Counted from the first letter of the stretch, positions 1-9,000 are shown. The stretch: DNA of 64,000 bases from Microcoleus sp. FACHB-831 (GCF_014695585.1 NZ_JACJON010000028.1:115802-179801), one strand, 5' to 3'. Numbers and translations: made by a program. The notes: generated by a model from the sequence alone, not told the origin.

Positions 1-1
1 C

Positions 2-343
2 CTTCTACATATCTGCTCCGACGACTGGTCGGACAGACAAGTCTATGCTCTTAAACTGGCAATGGCTGAAGGATTTAGTAACGCCGTCCGCCACGCGCAT
101 CACAAATTACCGCCTGAAACTCCAATTGAGCTTGAGCTAGAGTTGTGGGATGACCGCATGGAAATCAGGATTTGGGATTGGGGAAACCCTTTTAATCCAG
201 ATTTACTTAAGGAGCCGGAGCCGGGAACGCTACAAGAAGGCGGGTTCGGGTGGTTCCTGTTGCGTCGGTTATCCGATCGGGTTGTTTACGATCGCCTTCC
301 GGATAATAGAAACTGCCTGCTGATTGTCAAGTCCCGAAAATAA
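2..343 (+). CDS. Anti-sigma factor/serine kinase, RsbW-like ATPase domain (5' cut by window edge)
   Basis: The frame is open from base 2, so the gene starts upstream of the window; the ATG at 62 is internal. The visible part is the GHKL-type ATPase fold of RsbW/SpoIIAB-like kinases. The N-box is the stretch with E and N in AEGFSNAVRHA, the G1-like box is WDWGNPFNP, and the G2 glycine loop is GGFGWFLLRRL. Family members bind ATP and phosphorylate an anti-sigma-factor antagonist or hold a sigma or response protein in partner-switching pathways. No antagonist or phosphatase gene is in view downstream, so the partner probably lies to the left. Family call is firm; the target is unknown. Confidence 0.85.
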   Translation, partial: LLHICSDDWSDRQVYALKLAMAEGFSNAVRHAHHKLPPETPIELELELWDDRMEIRIWDWGNPFNPDLLKEPEPGTLQEGGFGWFLLRRLSDRVVYDRLPDNRNCLLIVKSRK

Positions 344-776
344 TAGTTGGTTGGTGATTCTGGGAAACGTATGTGCCGAATGTTGCAAACACCATCGTAA
401 AAAAATACAATCATCCCGAAATGTGGGAAGATTAGTGGCAATTGCATCGTTACTGTCTAGGGCTGGATGGGATGCAAAGGGCGATCGCTAAGTAAGTTAA
501 AAGGCAAAAAAAACAACAGCTATGCGCTTCAATAGTTTGAACAATTGCCCCTAGTTAAATTAAATTTGTAACACTTTGCTACGGAATTTGCATTGAATCT
601 GTCGGCACTTTAACATCAGTTTTTAGCCTCGTTACACGAGTTTTTCACGTCCCCATTTCAGGGCAGCTACTAATTTATTGGGGGAGTGGGGAAATTAAGG
701 TATATCTAAGCTTATATTAAGCAAAATTACTGATTCATCGCGCCCTCAAGGTTTTCTAAGATCCTGGGAGAGTCAT
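344..776. other. Intergenic region with no gene seen
   Basis: This 433-base AT-rich stretch has stops in all frames at short intervals. It contains one HIP1 octamer near 480. It presumably holds the promoter of the downstream glycosyltransferase, but no convincing -35/-10 pair can be singled out by eye. Confidence 0.5.
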
Positions 777-1943
777 GTGGGAGAAAACACACAAGTGGGT
801 CAGACAGATAACTCCGCTGCCAACTATGTATTTGTTTTCTTAGAAATTTTTGAGTCCGAAGGTGGCATTCAATCTTATGTCAAAGACATTTTGAACGCTT
901 ATCTATCACTACCAGATCGGCCAAGAGCGGAAGTATTTTTACTACGCGATCGCCCTGGATGTCAAAATCCTTTTGAGAAAACCCGCACTAGCAAAAAAAA
1001 TAGCAGGCTGGGTTTTCATTATATGAAAACCCAGCCTCGCCAGCTGGGTAGATGCCGCTTGGCGGCGGGGCTATTACTTTTTCTGTTGCAACGACGCCCA
1101 CAACACGTTTTTTGCGGTCACATTCATCTAGCACCCCTCGTTCAGATGCTCTGTCAGCCGCTGGGTATTCCCTACACAGTTCTTACTTACGGCAAGGAAG
1201 TTTGGGAACCCTTACCCGAACCAGAGAGAAAGGCGCTTCAGCAGGCAGATGAAATTTGGACTATAAGCAAATTTAGCCGCGACAAGGCTTGTGCTGCCAA
1301 TAAGCTAAACCCTAAGCAAGTTCATATGTTACCGTGCGCTATCGATGGTAAAGCCTTCACCCCAGGCTCCAAGCCAGAAGCCTTAATCGAGCGATATAAT
1401 CTTGCAGGCGCGAAAGTATTAATGACAGTAGCGCGTTTGTGGTCTGGCGATATCTACAAGGGCGTTGATGTGACAATTCGCGCTTTGCCAGAGATATTAC
1501 AAGTTTTTCCAGAAGTCAAATATTTAGTAATCGGTCGCGGCGACGACCAACCCAGACTAGCTCAACTAGCCCAAGATTTGGGCGTCGCCGACCGCGTTGT
1601 GTTTGCTGGCTTTGTCCCCACAGAAGAGTTAGTAGAGCATTACCGTGTCGCCGATGCCTACATCATGCCTTCCCAGGAAGGCTTTGGTATTGTTTATTTA
1701 GAGGCGATGGCCTGCGGGCTGCCAGTCCTTTCAGGCGACAACGATGGGTCAGCAGACCCCTTGCAGGATGGACTTTTGGGCTGGCGAGTCCCCCACCGGA
1801 AGCCAGATGCAGTAGCAAAGGCTTGTATTGAAATGCTCAAGGGAGGCGATCGCCGCTGTGATGGTCGCTGGTTGCGAGAACAAACCTTAGCTAAATTTGG
1901 TAAAGATGCTTTAGCTTCTCGATTAAACGAACTTCTTAAATAA
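777..1943 (+). CDS. Glycosyltransferase family 4 (GT-B fold)
   Basis: The protein of 388 residues has the two-domain GT-B layout. The N-terminal acceptor half contains the GGIQSYV loop near residue 29. The C-terminal nucleotide-sugar half begins near residue 215 with TVARLW and carries the E-x7-E motif (EGFGIVYLE, about residues 300-308) that contacts the donor sugar. It probably transfers a sugar from a nucleotide donor to a lipid or polysaccharide acceptor at the inner membrane face. The start is GTG, preceded by GGGAG at 766-770 with good spacing; there is no in-frame ATG until residue 82, which would remove the acceptor domain. It stands alone, so substrate cannot be inferred. Confidence 0.88.
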   Translation: MGENTQVGQTDNSAANYVFVFLEIFESEGGIQSYVKDILNAYLSLPDRPRAEVFLLRDRPGCQNPFEKTRTSKKNSRLGFHYMKTQPRQLGRCRLAAGLLLFLLQRRPQHVFCGHIHLAPLVQMLCQPLGIPYTVLTYGKEVWEPLPEPERKALQQADEIWTISKFSRDKACAANKLNPKQVHMLPCAIDGKAFTPGSKPEALIERYNLAGAKVLMTVARLWSGDIYKGVDVTIRALPEILQVFPEVKYLVIGRGDDQPRLAQLAQDLGVADRVVFAGFVPTEELVEHYRVADAYIMPSQEGFGIVYLEAMACGLPVLSGDNDGSADPLQDGLLGWRVPHRKPDAVAKACIEMLKGGDRRCDGRWLREQTLAKFGKDALASRLNELLK

Positions 1944-2240
1944 CTACTTCCCCTTAGATGTATAAGAGAAAATGTTGACGGGAACGCAAACAAATAAGGT
2001 TATATCGTACTTGTGGTGGCCAAACCCTTTTTTAGGCATAGGGCATGAGGGATAGGAGATAGGCAATTGATTAGCCAGCAAGCATTTGAGCGAATTAATC
2101 AGTTCTAATCATCACCATAAGTACTAGAGAGCAACCAATAACTAATAGCGATCGCTAATAAAAAATATTACAGTTAAGCAACATTTGTCTTCAGTTTTCG
2201 TCTAGCAAATTTGGAGTTTATCAAGATCGGGAGAGCAGTG

Positions 2241-2651
2241 ATGAAAGGCGGGTTGCTAGTAAGTTTAATGATGGGTTGTACGTTGATGACCGTTGCATCT
2301 TCATCGGTCTTAGCCCAATCTGGACAAAATCTTCAAAGTCTTCCCAATGGCGATTACTTTTTTGGGGAAGCATCATCTCCTGCCGAAGCTGGAGCGGGAT
2401 ACGTGGTTTTTCGCAAAACAGGTGGCAAAATTGCAGGTCTTTTCTACCAACAAGGTGAACAAAATATCAAGTTTTGCTTCGCGGGTACAGATAAGGTCAC
2501 CGGTAATAAGGATGTTAGTCAAGAAAAGCCTGCTTCTATGAATGGGGAACCATCGCTAGCTGAATCTCTCGGCTTGGAAGGATTATTTAAACTACGCTTT
2601 GACCAACTACCTGATGCTGCCGCCAAAAGTTTTCAAGAATGCGTGAAGTAA
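2241..2651 (+). CDS. Small secreted protein, unknown function
   Basis: The predicted product has 136 residues. It begins MKGGLLVSLMMG and continues with a hydrophobic stretch ending near SSVLAQ, a typical Sec signal peptide with an A-x-A-like cleavage region. The mature part has two cysteines (one in KFCFAG, one near the C-terminus in FQECVK) that could pair in the periplasm, and the opening PNGDYFFGEA. I do not recognise the family. The reading frame extends upstream to a TTG at 2211, but the ATG at 2241 follows GGGAGA with a 6-base gap and gives a cleaner signal peptide. Confidence 0.6.
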   Translation: MKGGLLVSLMMGCTLMTVASSSVLAQSGQNLQSLPNGDYFFGEASSPAEAGAGYVVFRKTGGKIAGLFYQQGEQNIKFCFAGTDKVTGNKDVSQEKPASMNGEPSLAESLGLEGLFKLRFDQLPDAAAKSFQECVK

Positions 2652-2681
2652 CTAGGTGCTAGAGCAGACTGTAGTAGATAT

Positions 2682-2719
2682 CGCGATCGCCTGATATTTT
2701 GGTTAAATTGGCGATCGCG
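2682..2719 (+). terminator. HIP1-based inverted repeat after the secreted-protein gene
   Basis: CGCGATCGCC at 2682-2691 is the exact reverse complement of GGCGATCGCG at 2710-2719, with an 18-base loop. It lies 30 bases after the upstream stop codon. It could fold as a hairpin but has no following T-run, so termination is only possible. Confidence 0.35.
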
Positions 2720-3067
2720 CTATTATAGTTATCTACAAATTTTCAACTCTGTCTCAAGGAAGAGTAACGCTGCGATTAACCGCGTGTTTTTTACCACCAT
2801 CTGATACCATTTCACAAATTGCCTGCAATAGAGCCAACCCTCCACATTCCCAGGCTCTGCGTGGGAACGATGGGGCAAACAGTAAATCACAAGTGTAGCG
2901 ATAAAGTGAATTGGTATTAATTAAATGTGTAAGTAAATATCATCACATTCAGCCTTAGCAATTAACTAGAATTTAAATTCTAGCTGTTGAAAAAAATACA
3001 TATATGTGATAAGTCAGCTAAAGGCGTAAATTTAATAAAACGCAGTACGTCACCAACAAAATTATCG
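2720..3067. other. Intergenic region with a degenerate TTCCCA...TGGGAA palindrome
   Basis: No gene seen. Around 2848-2870 there is a member of the dispersed CGTTCCCAG palindrome family, here with an imperfect middle (TTCCCA, then CTCTGCG, then TGGGAACG). The rest is AT-rich leader for trpD. Confidence 0.45.
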
Positions 3068-4180
3068 ATGGCAATACCCGATTCATCAGTATTAAAAGAC
3101 GCGCAGCCCGACGGAAACGAAGCGCAAGACTGGCCAAGCTATCTACAAGAACTGCTAATGGGGCGATCGCTCTCCCTAGAACAATCGGCTTCTTTAATGC
3201 ATGGATGGTTAAGCGAGGAAATTCCGCCAGTCTTATCGGGCGCAATTTTAGCAGCGCTTCAAGCCAAAGGCGTTGGTGCTGACGAACTGGCTGGTATGGC
3301 TCAAGTTTTGCAGGCTCAATCTAGTAAAGACGGCGATTTATCGCGCCTCCCCACAACCTTGATAGATACGTGTGGCACTGGGGGGGATGGCGCATCAACC
3401 TTTAACATCTCGACGGCAGTTGCCTTTGTCGCTGCTGCTGCTGGCGTGCCAGTTGCCAAGCACGGCAATCGTTCTGCTTCTAGTCGGGTGGGTTCGGCTG
3501 ATGTGTTGGAAGCGCTGGGAATCAACCTCAACGCCACTGGTGAGAAAGTGCAGGCGGCACTATCAGAAGTTGGCATAACTTTTTTGTTTGCCCCCGGTTG
3601 GCATCCAGCATTGAAGGTGGTTGCACCGCTACGGAAAACGCTGAAAGTACGGACGGTGTTTAATTTACTAGGGCCGTTAGTTAATCCACTGCGACCAACT
3701 GGGCAAGTGATTGGCGTCTTCGATCCAAATTTGGTGGGGACAGTTGCTCATGCCTTGAGGCAATTGGGTACTAAACAGGCGATTGTTCTGCACGGGCGTG
3801 AAAAGCTGGATGAGGCGGGGTTAGCCGATAGTACGGATTTAGCTATACTGTCGGCGGGTGAGGTGCAAGTAGCAACACTGCATCCGCAAGAGCTAGGTTT
3901 GGCGCCAGCAACTACAGGGGCAATACGGGGCGGGGACGTAGAGGAAAATGCGGAAATTCTGCGGAACGTCCTGCAAGGTAAGGGGACTCAAGCACAACAG
4001 GAAGTGGTGGCGTTGAACGCGGCGCTGGCGATCTTGGTGGGCGGGACAATACCGACGGGAGATTATGAGACAGCGATCGCACCAGCGTTGCAAAGCAATA
4101 TCGCGCTTGCTTTTGATATCCTGCACAGCGGCGCTGCTTGGTCAAAGCTAGAACAGTTAGTGCAATTTCTGCGCGATTAA
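3068..4180 (+). CDS. trpD: Anthranilate phosphoribosyltransferase
   Basis: This enzyme transfers the phosphoribosyl group from PRPP to anthranilate, the second step of tryptophan synthesis. The glycine-rich PRPP loop GTGGDG is near residue 102 and KHGNR near residue 130; [11 protein letters not shown], a conserved stretch of the second half, is also present. The frame opens further upstream (TTG at 2987), but those 27 codons are unlike the family and AT-rich, so the ATG at 3068 (370 residues) is chosen; even so there is a short extra N-terminus compared with typical TrpD. No other trp gene is adjacent, as is usual in cyanobacteria. Confidence 0.92.
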   Translation: MAIPDSSVLKDAQPDGNEAQDWPSYLQELLMGRSLSLEQSASLMHGWLSEEIPPVLSGAILAALQAKGVGADELAGMAQVLQAQSSKDGDLSRLPTTLIDTCGTGGDGASTFNISTAVAFVAAAAGVPVAKHGNRSASSRVGSADVLEALGINLNATGEKVQAALSEVGITFLFAPGWHPALKVVAPLRKTLKVRTVFNLLGPLVNPLRPTGQVIGVFDPNLVGTVAHALRQLGTKQAIVLHGREKLDEAGLADSTDLAILSAGEVQVATLHPQELGLAPATTGAIRGGDVEENAEILRNVLQGKGTQAQQEVVALNAALAILVGGTIPTGDYETAIAPALQSNIALAFDILHSGAAWSKLEQLVQFLRD

Positions 4181-4189
4181 AGCAAATGG

Positions 4190-4214
4190 CGTTCCCAGCC
4201 TGCGCCTGGGAACG
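4190..4214. terminator. Perfect palindrome between convergent genes
   Basis: CGTTCCCAG (4190-4198) and CTGGGAACG (4206-4214) are exact reverse complements around a 7-base loop. It sits between the converging ends of trpD and the minus-strand protease gene, so it is well placed as a bidirectional terminator. It belongs to a dispersed family seen also near 2850, 22664 and 22811. Confidence 0.5.
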
Positions 4215-4235
4215 AGGCGATTTATTTTTTACTTT

Positions 4236-5372
4236 TTAAGATCGCGCCTGAAATTCAATAACATCGCGTTTGATGGTGATGTCATAGTTGCCAAAAAAGT
4301 CATGCCCTAGCAGTCCCGTATCCAAATCTGGCCCCGCGATCGCTACCGATACATCCTTAGCCACGACACCCGCGACGGCAATTGACTTGATTTTCCCTAC
4401 GCGAAATTTTACCCCTTTGGCGCTGGCTGTATCGGCTGTCACCTCGCTGTCCGCTACAACGCTGAGTTTTTCCGCCATAGCTTGAGTAATGAAAGTTCCG
4501 CTAGCACCAGTATCCACAATCATTTCAAACGTAGACGTGCCATTGAAGGTGACATCAATTACTGGTGTCAGTCCGGCTCTGCGTTTGATTGGGGTGCGAA
4601 ATACTGCTTGGCTTGTCGTTGGCGATGGCGATGGGGAGGCGGATGAGTTTGTCGTTGGGGATGGTGAAGCAGACGGACTTGCAGTTGGGGATGGGGACAA
4701 CGGTGGGAGCAGGTTTGTCCTTGGGGATAGAACGACTGGCGTGGGTTGGGTGGCGATCGAAGAGGGGGGCAGTTGCGGACGCCTAGTTGCGGTAGAGGAG
4801 ACTGGGGGAACGGGAGCCGGAGAGAGGCGGCGATTTATAGTGTTTTGGAGGCTGGGAGCAGGGTTAGTAGCTGAATTAGGGACTCTGGGGGGCGCGATCG
4901 CTATTATGCGTGCTGGCTTGGGGGTGGGTTTAGGGCGAGTTAGTTGAGCTTGAGCGTAGTTAAGCTGACGCTGATATTCAGAGAGTTTGGTTTTGGCGGC
5001 GTCGGAGTTGGGATTAGAGGAGGGGACGGCTTTTAGAAGCGCGATCGCTTCCCCCCAGCGGTTTACGACTAAGTTCCAATCATCTATCGACTGGGCAGAT
5101 TGACTGATACTAGAGGCACTTTGAGCAGCATCGAGCGCCCTTTCGTAGGCGTTGGCTATAACGGGAGATGGCTGAGGCACTGGTGTGGCAGCCTGCTTAC
5201 GTTTAGCAAGCTGCTTGGGGGCGGGAGGGGCAGCCGGAGAGGCTGAGACAATAGGCTTTGAGGGTTCGGCGGGGGGTGTAGCAGTATCTTCGCTGCTACA
5301 GGCAAGACTGACAAAAGCTAAAGTGCCGTATAGGACAATTAGCGCACCGCGATAGCGAGAAGTTTTCCACAT
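4236..5372 (-). CDS. Retropepsin-like aspartic protease lipoprotein
   Basis: The 378-residue product starts with a lipoprotein signal (hydrophobic stretch, then lipobox VSLAC at about residues 21-25), so it is probably lipid-anchored. A predicted helical region (about 75-145) with an 'ALDAAQSASSISQS' segment is followed by a low-complexity Pro/Ser/Thr linker (about 150-260). The C-terminal third is a single-lobe aspartyl protease domain of the retropepsin clan with the active-site triplet in IVDTGASGTF near residue 286 and a late LLGHDFFGNYD segment. Such single-lobe enzymes need to dimerise. Natural substrate unknown. The Pro-rich linker produces long open frames on the opposite strand that are not genes. 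Confidence 0.8.
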   Translation of the reverse strand: MWKTSRYRGALIVLYGTLAFVSLACSSEDTATPPAEPSKPIVSASPAAPPAPKQLAKRKQAATPVPQPSPVIANAYERALDAAQSASSISQSAQSIDDWNLVVNRWGEAIALLKAVPSSNPNSDAAKTKLSEYQRQLNYAQAQLTRPKPTPKPARIIAIAPPRVPNSATNPAPSLQNTINRRLSPAPVPPVSSTATRRPQLPPSSIATQPTPVVLSPRTNLLPPLSPSPTASPSASPSPTTNSSASPSPSPTTSQAVFRTPIKRRAGLTPVIDVTFNGTSTFEMIVDTGASGTFITQAMAEKLSVVADSEVTADTASAKGVKFRVGKIKSIAVAGVVAKDVSVAIAGPDLDTGLLGHDFFGNYDITIKRDVIEFQARS

Positions 5373-6097
5373 GGGCGAAAGGGCGATCGCAACGATAAGC
5401 CCGAGTCTGCGATTGTTACTAAGAATAAGCTAAATATTAGCCTACAGATGAGGTCAATTAGGGGGAGCGCGATCGCGCAGATAATACCAGGCTCAACAAA
5501 CCCGCGCCCCATTTTATCTGTTTATAGCAGCAAATTGCAGCGATGTAAAAGGCTATAGCATCGTTTAGCTACCTTGATTTTTAGTAAGCGATCGCTCTAA
5601 TAATTTTGCGGCGGGGTATTACAGCAAATTTTTAAGTATTTGATATCCGCCGATATTATATTCCCAGATTTGGGCGGTGAAGTTCTTTAGTAAATATCGC
5701 AATTTGTTTAATTTAAGTCTTGTAGGGATAATTCATCGATTACCTATGCGATCGCGGCGGTTTCTTATCTCATCTTGGGTATAAATTGGGCTAATAATTT
5801 AAAGTGAGATTGCTGCATTATCTGGAGTAATACAGTTCGCTTAGACCTAAAAATACAAAACTTGCGTAGATTTGGTTGAGGAAGGAAACCGAACTATCAT
5901 AAGCCTTTTTGGGTTGCAATGTCATTTCACCCAACCTACAGCTATTTTTATATTGTCCTCTGTTTCGGGTTTGTTATCGGAGAGTATGCAGCATAATAGC
6001 GATCGCTCATTAGCCCGCACAGGAATACTTTGTTTCTCTAGCCGACAATTCCATTCGCACGGTTTAATATAAAGAAGTATTACTAGGCGATCGCTTC
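5373..6097. other. Long intergenic region without a supported gene
   Basis: These 725 bases separate divergent genes and include five or so HIP1 octamers, among them one ending 2 bases before the next start codon. A 66-codon open frame at 5872-6072 has no family features and no ribosome site. No tRNA or recognisable structured RNA was seen. Confidence 0.45.
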
Positions 6098-6874
6098 ATG
6101 GACTGGCAAGAAATCTCTGGCAGTTGGGTACTAATTCCGCAACATCCTATTGGCATAGTACATTTTCTGGGGGGCGCATTCGTTGCCGCCGCACCCCAAC
6201 TAACTTACCGTTGGTTGCTAGAGCAGGTAGCAAAACAAGGTTATGCTGTAGTTGCCACGCCCTTTGTAAATACCCTGGATCACAGCGCGATCGCAGGTAA
6301 CGTACTTCTCAGCTTCAATGGCGTCCTCGACGAATTACGCCAAAAAGCTATACTGCGCCGCCGCTATCTCCCCATCTACGGACTCGGACATAGTATGGGC
6401 TGCAAGCTACATCTACTCATTGGTAGTCTTTTTCAAGTCGAACGTGCTGGCAATATTCTTATTTCCTTCAACAACTACGCAGCACGCGATGCCATTCCTT
6501 TTGTGGGGCAGTTCAATTTCAGTCCTGCTTTTAATGTTGAGTTTACCCCTTCGCCTGTTGAAACTAACAACATCATTGCTCAAAAATACAACGTTGCCCG
6601 CAATTTATTAGTTAGATTTACTAACGACACTATCGACCAAACAACAGGCTTAAGCGAGTTATTGCAAAAACGCTTTCCTAACATGGTAGCGATGCAGATT
6701 CTAGCAGGAACTCATGTCACGCCTTTGGGTCAAGATATTAGCTGGCAAGCGGGAAAAGAATTCACAGCATTTGATGCAGTTGGGCAATGGGTAAAGCAAG
6801 AAATTTTGTACCGCGAACTAAATCTGCTAAGGCGAGAAATTCTCCGCTGGTTAGATCCAATGTCCCCTGCCTAA
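6098..6874 (+). CDS. DUF1350 family alpha/beta hydrolase-like protein
   Basis: The 258-residue protein matches the cyanobacterial/plastid DUF1350 family. It opens with a WxxISGSWVLIP strand followed by HFLGGAFVAAAPQ, a loop typical of this family. The motif GHSMGCK (about residues 98-104) is a nucleophile-elbow sequence of alpha/beta hydrolases, placing a serine as the likely nucleophile, and a late histidine in LAGTHVTPLG (near 207-216) fits the catalytic His. No enzyme activity is established for the family as far as I know. It stands alone. Confidence 0.82.
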   Translation: MDWQEISGSWVLIPQHPIGIVHFLGGAFVAAAPQLTYRWLLEQVAKQGYAVVATPFVNTLDHSAIAGNVLLSFNGVLDELRQKAILRRRYLPIYGLGHSMGCKLHLLIGSLFQVERAGNILISFNNYAARDAIPFVGQFNFSPAFNVEFTPSPVETNNIIAQKYNVARNLLVRFTNDTIDQTTGLSELLQKRFPNMVAMQILAGTHVTPLGQDISWQAGKEFTAFDAVGQWVKQEILYRELNLLRREILRWLDPMSPA

Positions 6875-7192
6875 TAAGCAAGTTAAAAATATTCCCAACC
6901 AGAGTTATGGGAATGAGGGCTGTCATGCAAAAGAAAGAAAAGCTATGTATTTAAGAGTTTTTGCCAGTGCCTAGAGGCAAATTAAATAAACATCTGATGT
7001 AGGTTGGGGAGCCACAAGAAAAGCGGGGGTTCCCCGTTAAGCGATGTGGGCTTTGAGGCACGAAATCCAACATTGACAATGGTTCGATGGGGTCTGCTTA
7101 CGCCGTTATTAAAACCCTACTTTTACCCATACCTCATGCCCAATTCCGCTAGACTGGGGAGACGGGAAATTTTTTAGAGTCAATTGCAAAAA
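6875..7192. other. Intergenic region with dispersed AGGTTGGG-type repeat
   Basis: No gene seen. The segment near 7000-7100 (TGTAGGTTGGGGAGCC ... GAGGCACGAAATCCAAC) resembles the imperfect inverted repeats with GGTTGGG/CCCAAC ends that are scattered through filamentous cyanobacterial genomes. This is a visual match only. Confidence 0.4.
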
Positions 7193-7543
7193 ATGGCAAC
7201 TTGGCGGTGTGTTAAGCAATGCGGAGCCTGCTGTCATCTAGATCCAGCCGAGCGTCCGGACTTGGATGAGTATCTCTCCTTTGAAGAGTTGCAGCTTTAT
7301 TTAAGTATGGTTGGTCAAGACGGCTGGTGCGTAAATTTCGATCGCGACAGCCGCGAATGCCGGATTTACGCCGATAGACCGCGATTTTGCCGGGTTCTGC
7401 CGGATGTGTTCGAGGAATTGTACGGTGTTGAGTCACCAGAGTTGAACGACTTTGCGATTGAGTGTTGTCGCCAGCAGATTGAGGGGGTTTATGGCGATCG
7501 CAGTTTAGAAATGATCCGCTTTGATAGAGAAGTTGGTATCTGA
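7193..7543 (+). CDS. YkgJ family cysteine-cluster protein
   Basis: The protein of 116 residues begins with the signature cluster CVKQCGACC near residue 5, followed by further cysteines in GWCVNFD, RECRIYADRPRFCRVLP and ECC. The pattern C-x3-C-G-x-C-C with later C-x5-YxxRPxxC is that of the YkgJ/FliB-type family, thought to bind zinc or an iron-sulfur cluster. Role unknown. The frame runs three codons upstream to a TTG at 7184, but ATG at 7193 is the conventional choice. A strong terminator follows. Confidence 0.85.
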   Translation: MATWRCVKQCGACCHLDPAERPDLDEYLSFEELQLYLSMVGQDGWCVNFDRDSRECRIYADRPRFCRVLPDVFEELYGVESPELNDFAIECCRQQIEGVYGDRSLEMIRFDREVGI

Positions 7544-7565
7544 TCTTATAATTATCAAATTTTTC

Positions 7566-7595
7566 AACCCGTTTTCTTGTGGAAAACGGGTTTTT
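7566..7595 (+). terminator. Rho-independent terminator
   Basis: An 11-base perfect stem (AACCCGTTTTC at 7566-7576 against GAAAACGGGTT at 7582-7592) with a 5-base loop runs into TTTTT. It lies 23 bases after the cysteine-cluster gene and is the clearest intrinsic terminator in the window. Confidence 0.85.
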
Positions 7596-7649
7596 AATGA
7601 GAAAATGAAAAGAATATGAAAAATACACAGCGTTAAGCAAAACACCAGA

Positions 7650-8045
7650 GTGAAAACTTCCGCTTTGCCTCCTACCCTCACTACCTTAGAGCCTCCCTGC
7701 GACACTGCACCTCAAGTTAAACCAGCTACACCTAGAGCGATGGCTCAACCAGGAAGTTTTAAGCAAGGCTTCTGGGGAGTGTTCGGCTCTACGTTCTTAA
7801 CCATCTTTCTGGCAGAAATGGGCGACAAAACCCAGGTGGCAACTCTGCTGATGAGCGCCCAATCCCAATCACCTGCGATCGTTTTTGCTGGTGCGGCGAC
7901 GGCACTTATAGCTACCAGCTTAGTTGGGGTACTTTTAGGGCGATGGTTGGCAACTCGGATTTCTCCTAAAACGCTGAACTCGGCGGCTGCGGTAAGTTTG
8001 CTGTTTATTGCCGCATCGCTATTCTGGGAAATATTGCAATTTTAG
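7650..8045 (+). CDS. UPF0016/GDT1 family cation exporter, half-protein 1
   Basis: This 131-residue membrane protein holds one copy of the hallmark E-x-G-D-K-[TS] motif (LAEMGDKTQVATL, near residues 55-67) and three transmembrane segments. Full-length GDT1/Mnx proteins have two such halves in one chain and export manganese or calcium in exchange for protons. Here the second half is a separate gene 73 bases downstream, so the two probably assemble as a heteromer; split manganese exchangers are known in cyanobacteria (Hmx1/Hmx2 of Anabaena). The start is uncertain: GTG at 7650 gives a 30-residue polar leader, while ATG at 7740 starts nearer the first membrane helix. Confidence 0.88.
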   Translation: MKTSALPPTLTTLEPPCDTAPQVKPATPRAMAQPGSFKQGFWGVFGSTFLTIFLAEMGDKTQVATLLMSAQSQSPAIVFAGAATALIATSLVGVLLGRWLATRISPKTLNSAAAVSLLFIAASLFWEILQF

Positions 8046-8118
8046 TTTGAGTAATTTCAATCCATATTGGGGATTTTGACCCCCCGCCCAATTTAATTTC
8101 TACACAAAGCACTAAGTT

Positions 8119-8421
8119 ATGAACTGGCAGCTTCTAGGAATCAGTTTCATCACAGTATTTTTAGCCGAAATTGGAGATAAAAGCAGTCTGGCAGCGATCG
8201 CCCTCGGTGGTAGCTCCAAATTTCCTCGCGCTGTGTTTCTCGGCTCTGTGACAGCACTGATTCTGGCTAGCTTGTTGGGAGTTTTGGCGGGGGAAGGAGC
8301 AGCAGAGTTATTGCCTGCGCGTCTGGTGAAAGCGATCGCCGCTATTGGCTTTACTGTAATGGCGGTGCGGCTGCTGTGGCCTTCTGCCGAAGTGCCCGAA
8401 GAACTGGAAGAAACGCCCTAA
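8119..8421 (+). CDS. UPF0016/GDT1 family cation exporter, half-protein 2
   Basis: The 100-residue partner of the preceding gene starts directly with a transmembrane helix containing FLAEIGDKSSLAAIAL (about residues 14-29), the second E-x-G-D-K-S motif. Two further hydrophobic helices follow and the chain ends in an acidic tail. In one-chain homologues the two motifs face each other across the membrane to form the cation site, so both halves are expected to be needed. Same strand and short spacing indicate one operon. The gene is intact, has its own ATG, and ends just before two palindromic repeats that may terminate transcription. Confidence 0.88.
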   Translation: MNWQLLGISFITVFLAEIGDKSSLAAIALGGSSKFPRAVFLGSVTALILASLLGVLAGEGAAELLPARLVKAIAAIGFTVMAVRLLWPSAEVPEELEETP

Positions 8422-8422
8422 A

Positions 8423-8490
8423 AAAATAAGGTGGGCATTGCCCACCCTACTTTAATACTTAAAAAAATAAGGTGGGCATTGCCCACCCTA
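8423..8490. repeat. Two direct copies of a GGTGGGC/GCCCACC palindrome
   Basis: The unit AAAAAATAAGGTGGGCATTG... with core arms GGTGGGC-ATT-GCCCACC occurs at 8430-8446 and again at 8471-8487, 41 bases apart. Both lie between converging genes. Further copies of the core occur at 16214-16230, 38792-38808 and 58110-58126, so this is a dispersed family that may serve as terminators. Confidence 0.75.
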
Positions 8491-8496
8491 AAAATC

Positions 8497-9000
8497 TTAA
8501 TTAAAATTAAACTTGCGGTAGCACCAGCCTAGAAGCGTGCCGCATCCTATCAGCTTCAGCGCTTCTAATATCCAGTAGCTTCCGTGCATGGTCGTCATTG
8601 CCGCAGGTGTAGCAGTTGGCTCGAACAGATTTAACTGCATCCCCATAGCACTCATTTGAGGGGTTAAAAAGTAGGTATAGATGATTGCGATCGCCAGAAG
8701 CAGCAGGGATAATAAAACCGACCTGCGGCCTTCTTGACTAGAAGTATTTTGATTATGTTTCAGAACCAATAAACCTGTCAACACCAAGGCTGCACACAGT
8801 AGCTCGATGCGATTAAAAATCCAGAAAATTGCATATGCTGCTGTTGCGAACCCTGCTCCGCTCATCATGCCCGTAGCGTAAAGAGTGGGCATGATCACTA
8901 AGTCTAAAACCAGACTGCCACTCAGCCAGAAGCCCAGGGCAAGCATGACGGTATTTTGCCATGCTGGTCGCTTTAATTCAATGCCAGAGATAGCGGCCAT
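8497..9000 (-). CDS. DUF4149-like four-helix membrane protein
   Basis: The 167-residue product has four hydrophobic segments (about residues 17-40, 55-82, 91-112 and 140-160). The first helix contains LGFWLSGSLVLDLVIMPTL, resembling cyanobacterial proteins assigned to DUF4149. A polar 'SSQEGRR' loop separates the middle helices. Function is unknown. The ATG at 9000 has a strong purine-rich ribosome site (AGGAGAGG) upstream. It converges on the split cation-exporter pair. Confidence 0.65.
   Translation of the reverse strand: MAAISGIELKRPAWQNTVMLALGFWLSGSLVLDLVIMPTLYATGMMSGAGFATAAYAIFWIFNRIELLCAALVLTGLLVLKHNQNTSSQEGRRSVLLSLLLLAIAIIYTYFLTPQMSAMGMQLNLFEPTATPAAMTTMHGSYWILEALKLIGCGTLLGWCYRKFNFN

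Noticed and set aside
4489..4947. 152-codon plus-strand frame rich in Val, Gly and Asp
   Set aside because: Antisense of the Pro/Ser/Thr linker of the aspartic protease; no ribosome site or family features.
5872..6072. 66-codon open frame in the long intergenic region
   Set aside because: No domain, ribosome site or conserved composition; it contains a HIP1 octamer and typical non-coding AT-rich parts.
7650..8421. Frameshifted single UPF0016 gene
   Set aside because: Both halves have their own starts and complete helices, with a clear 73-base gap, so a two-gene system is the better explanation.
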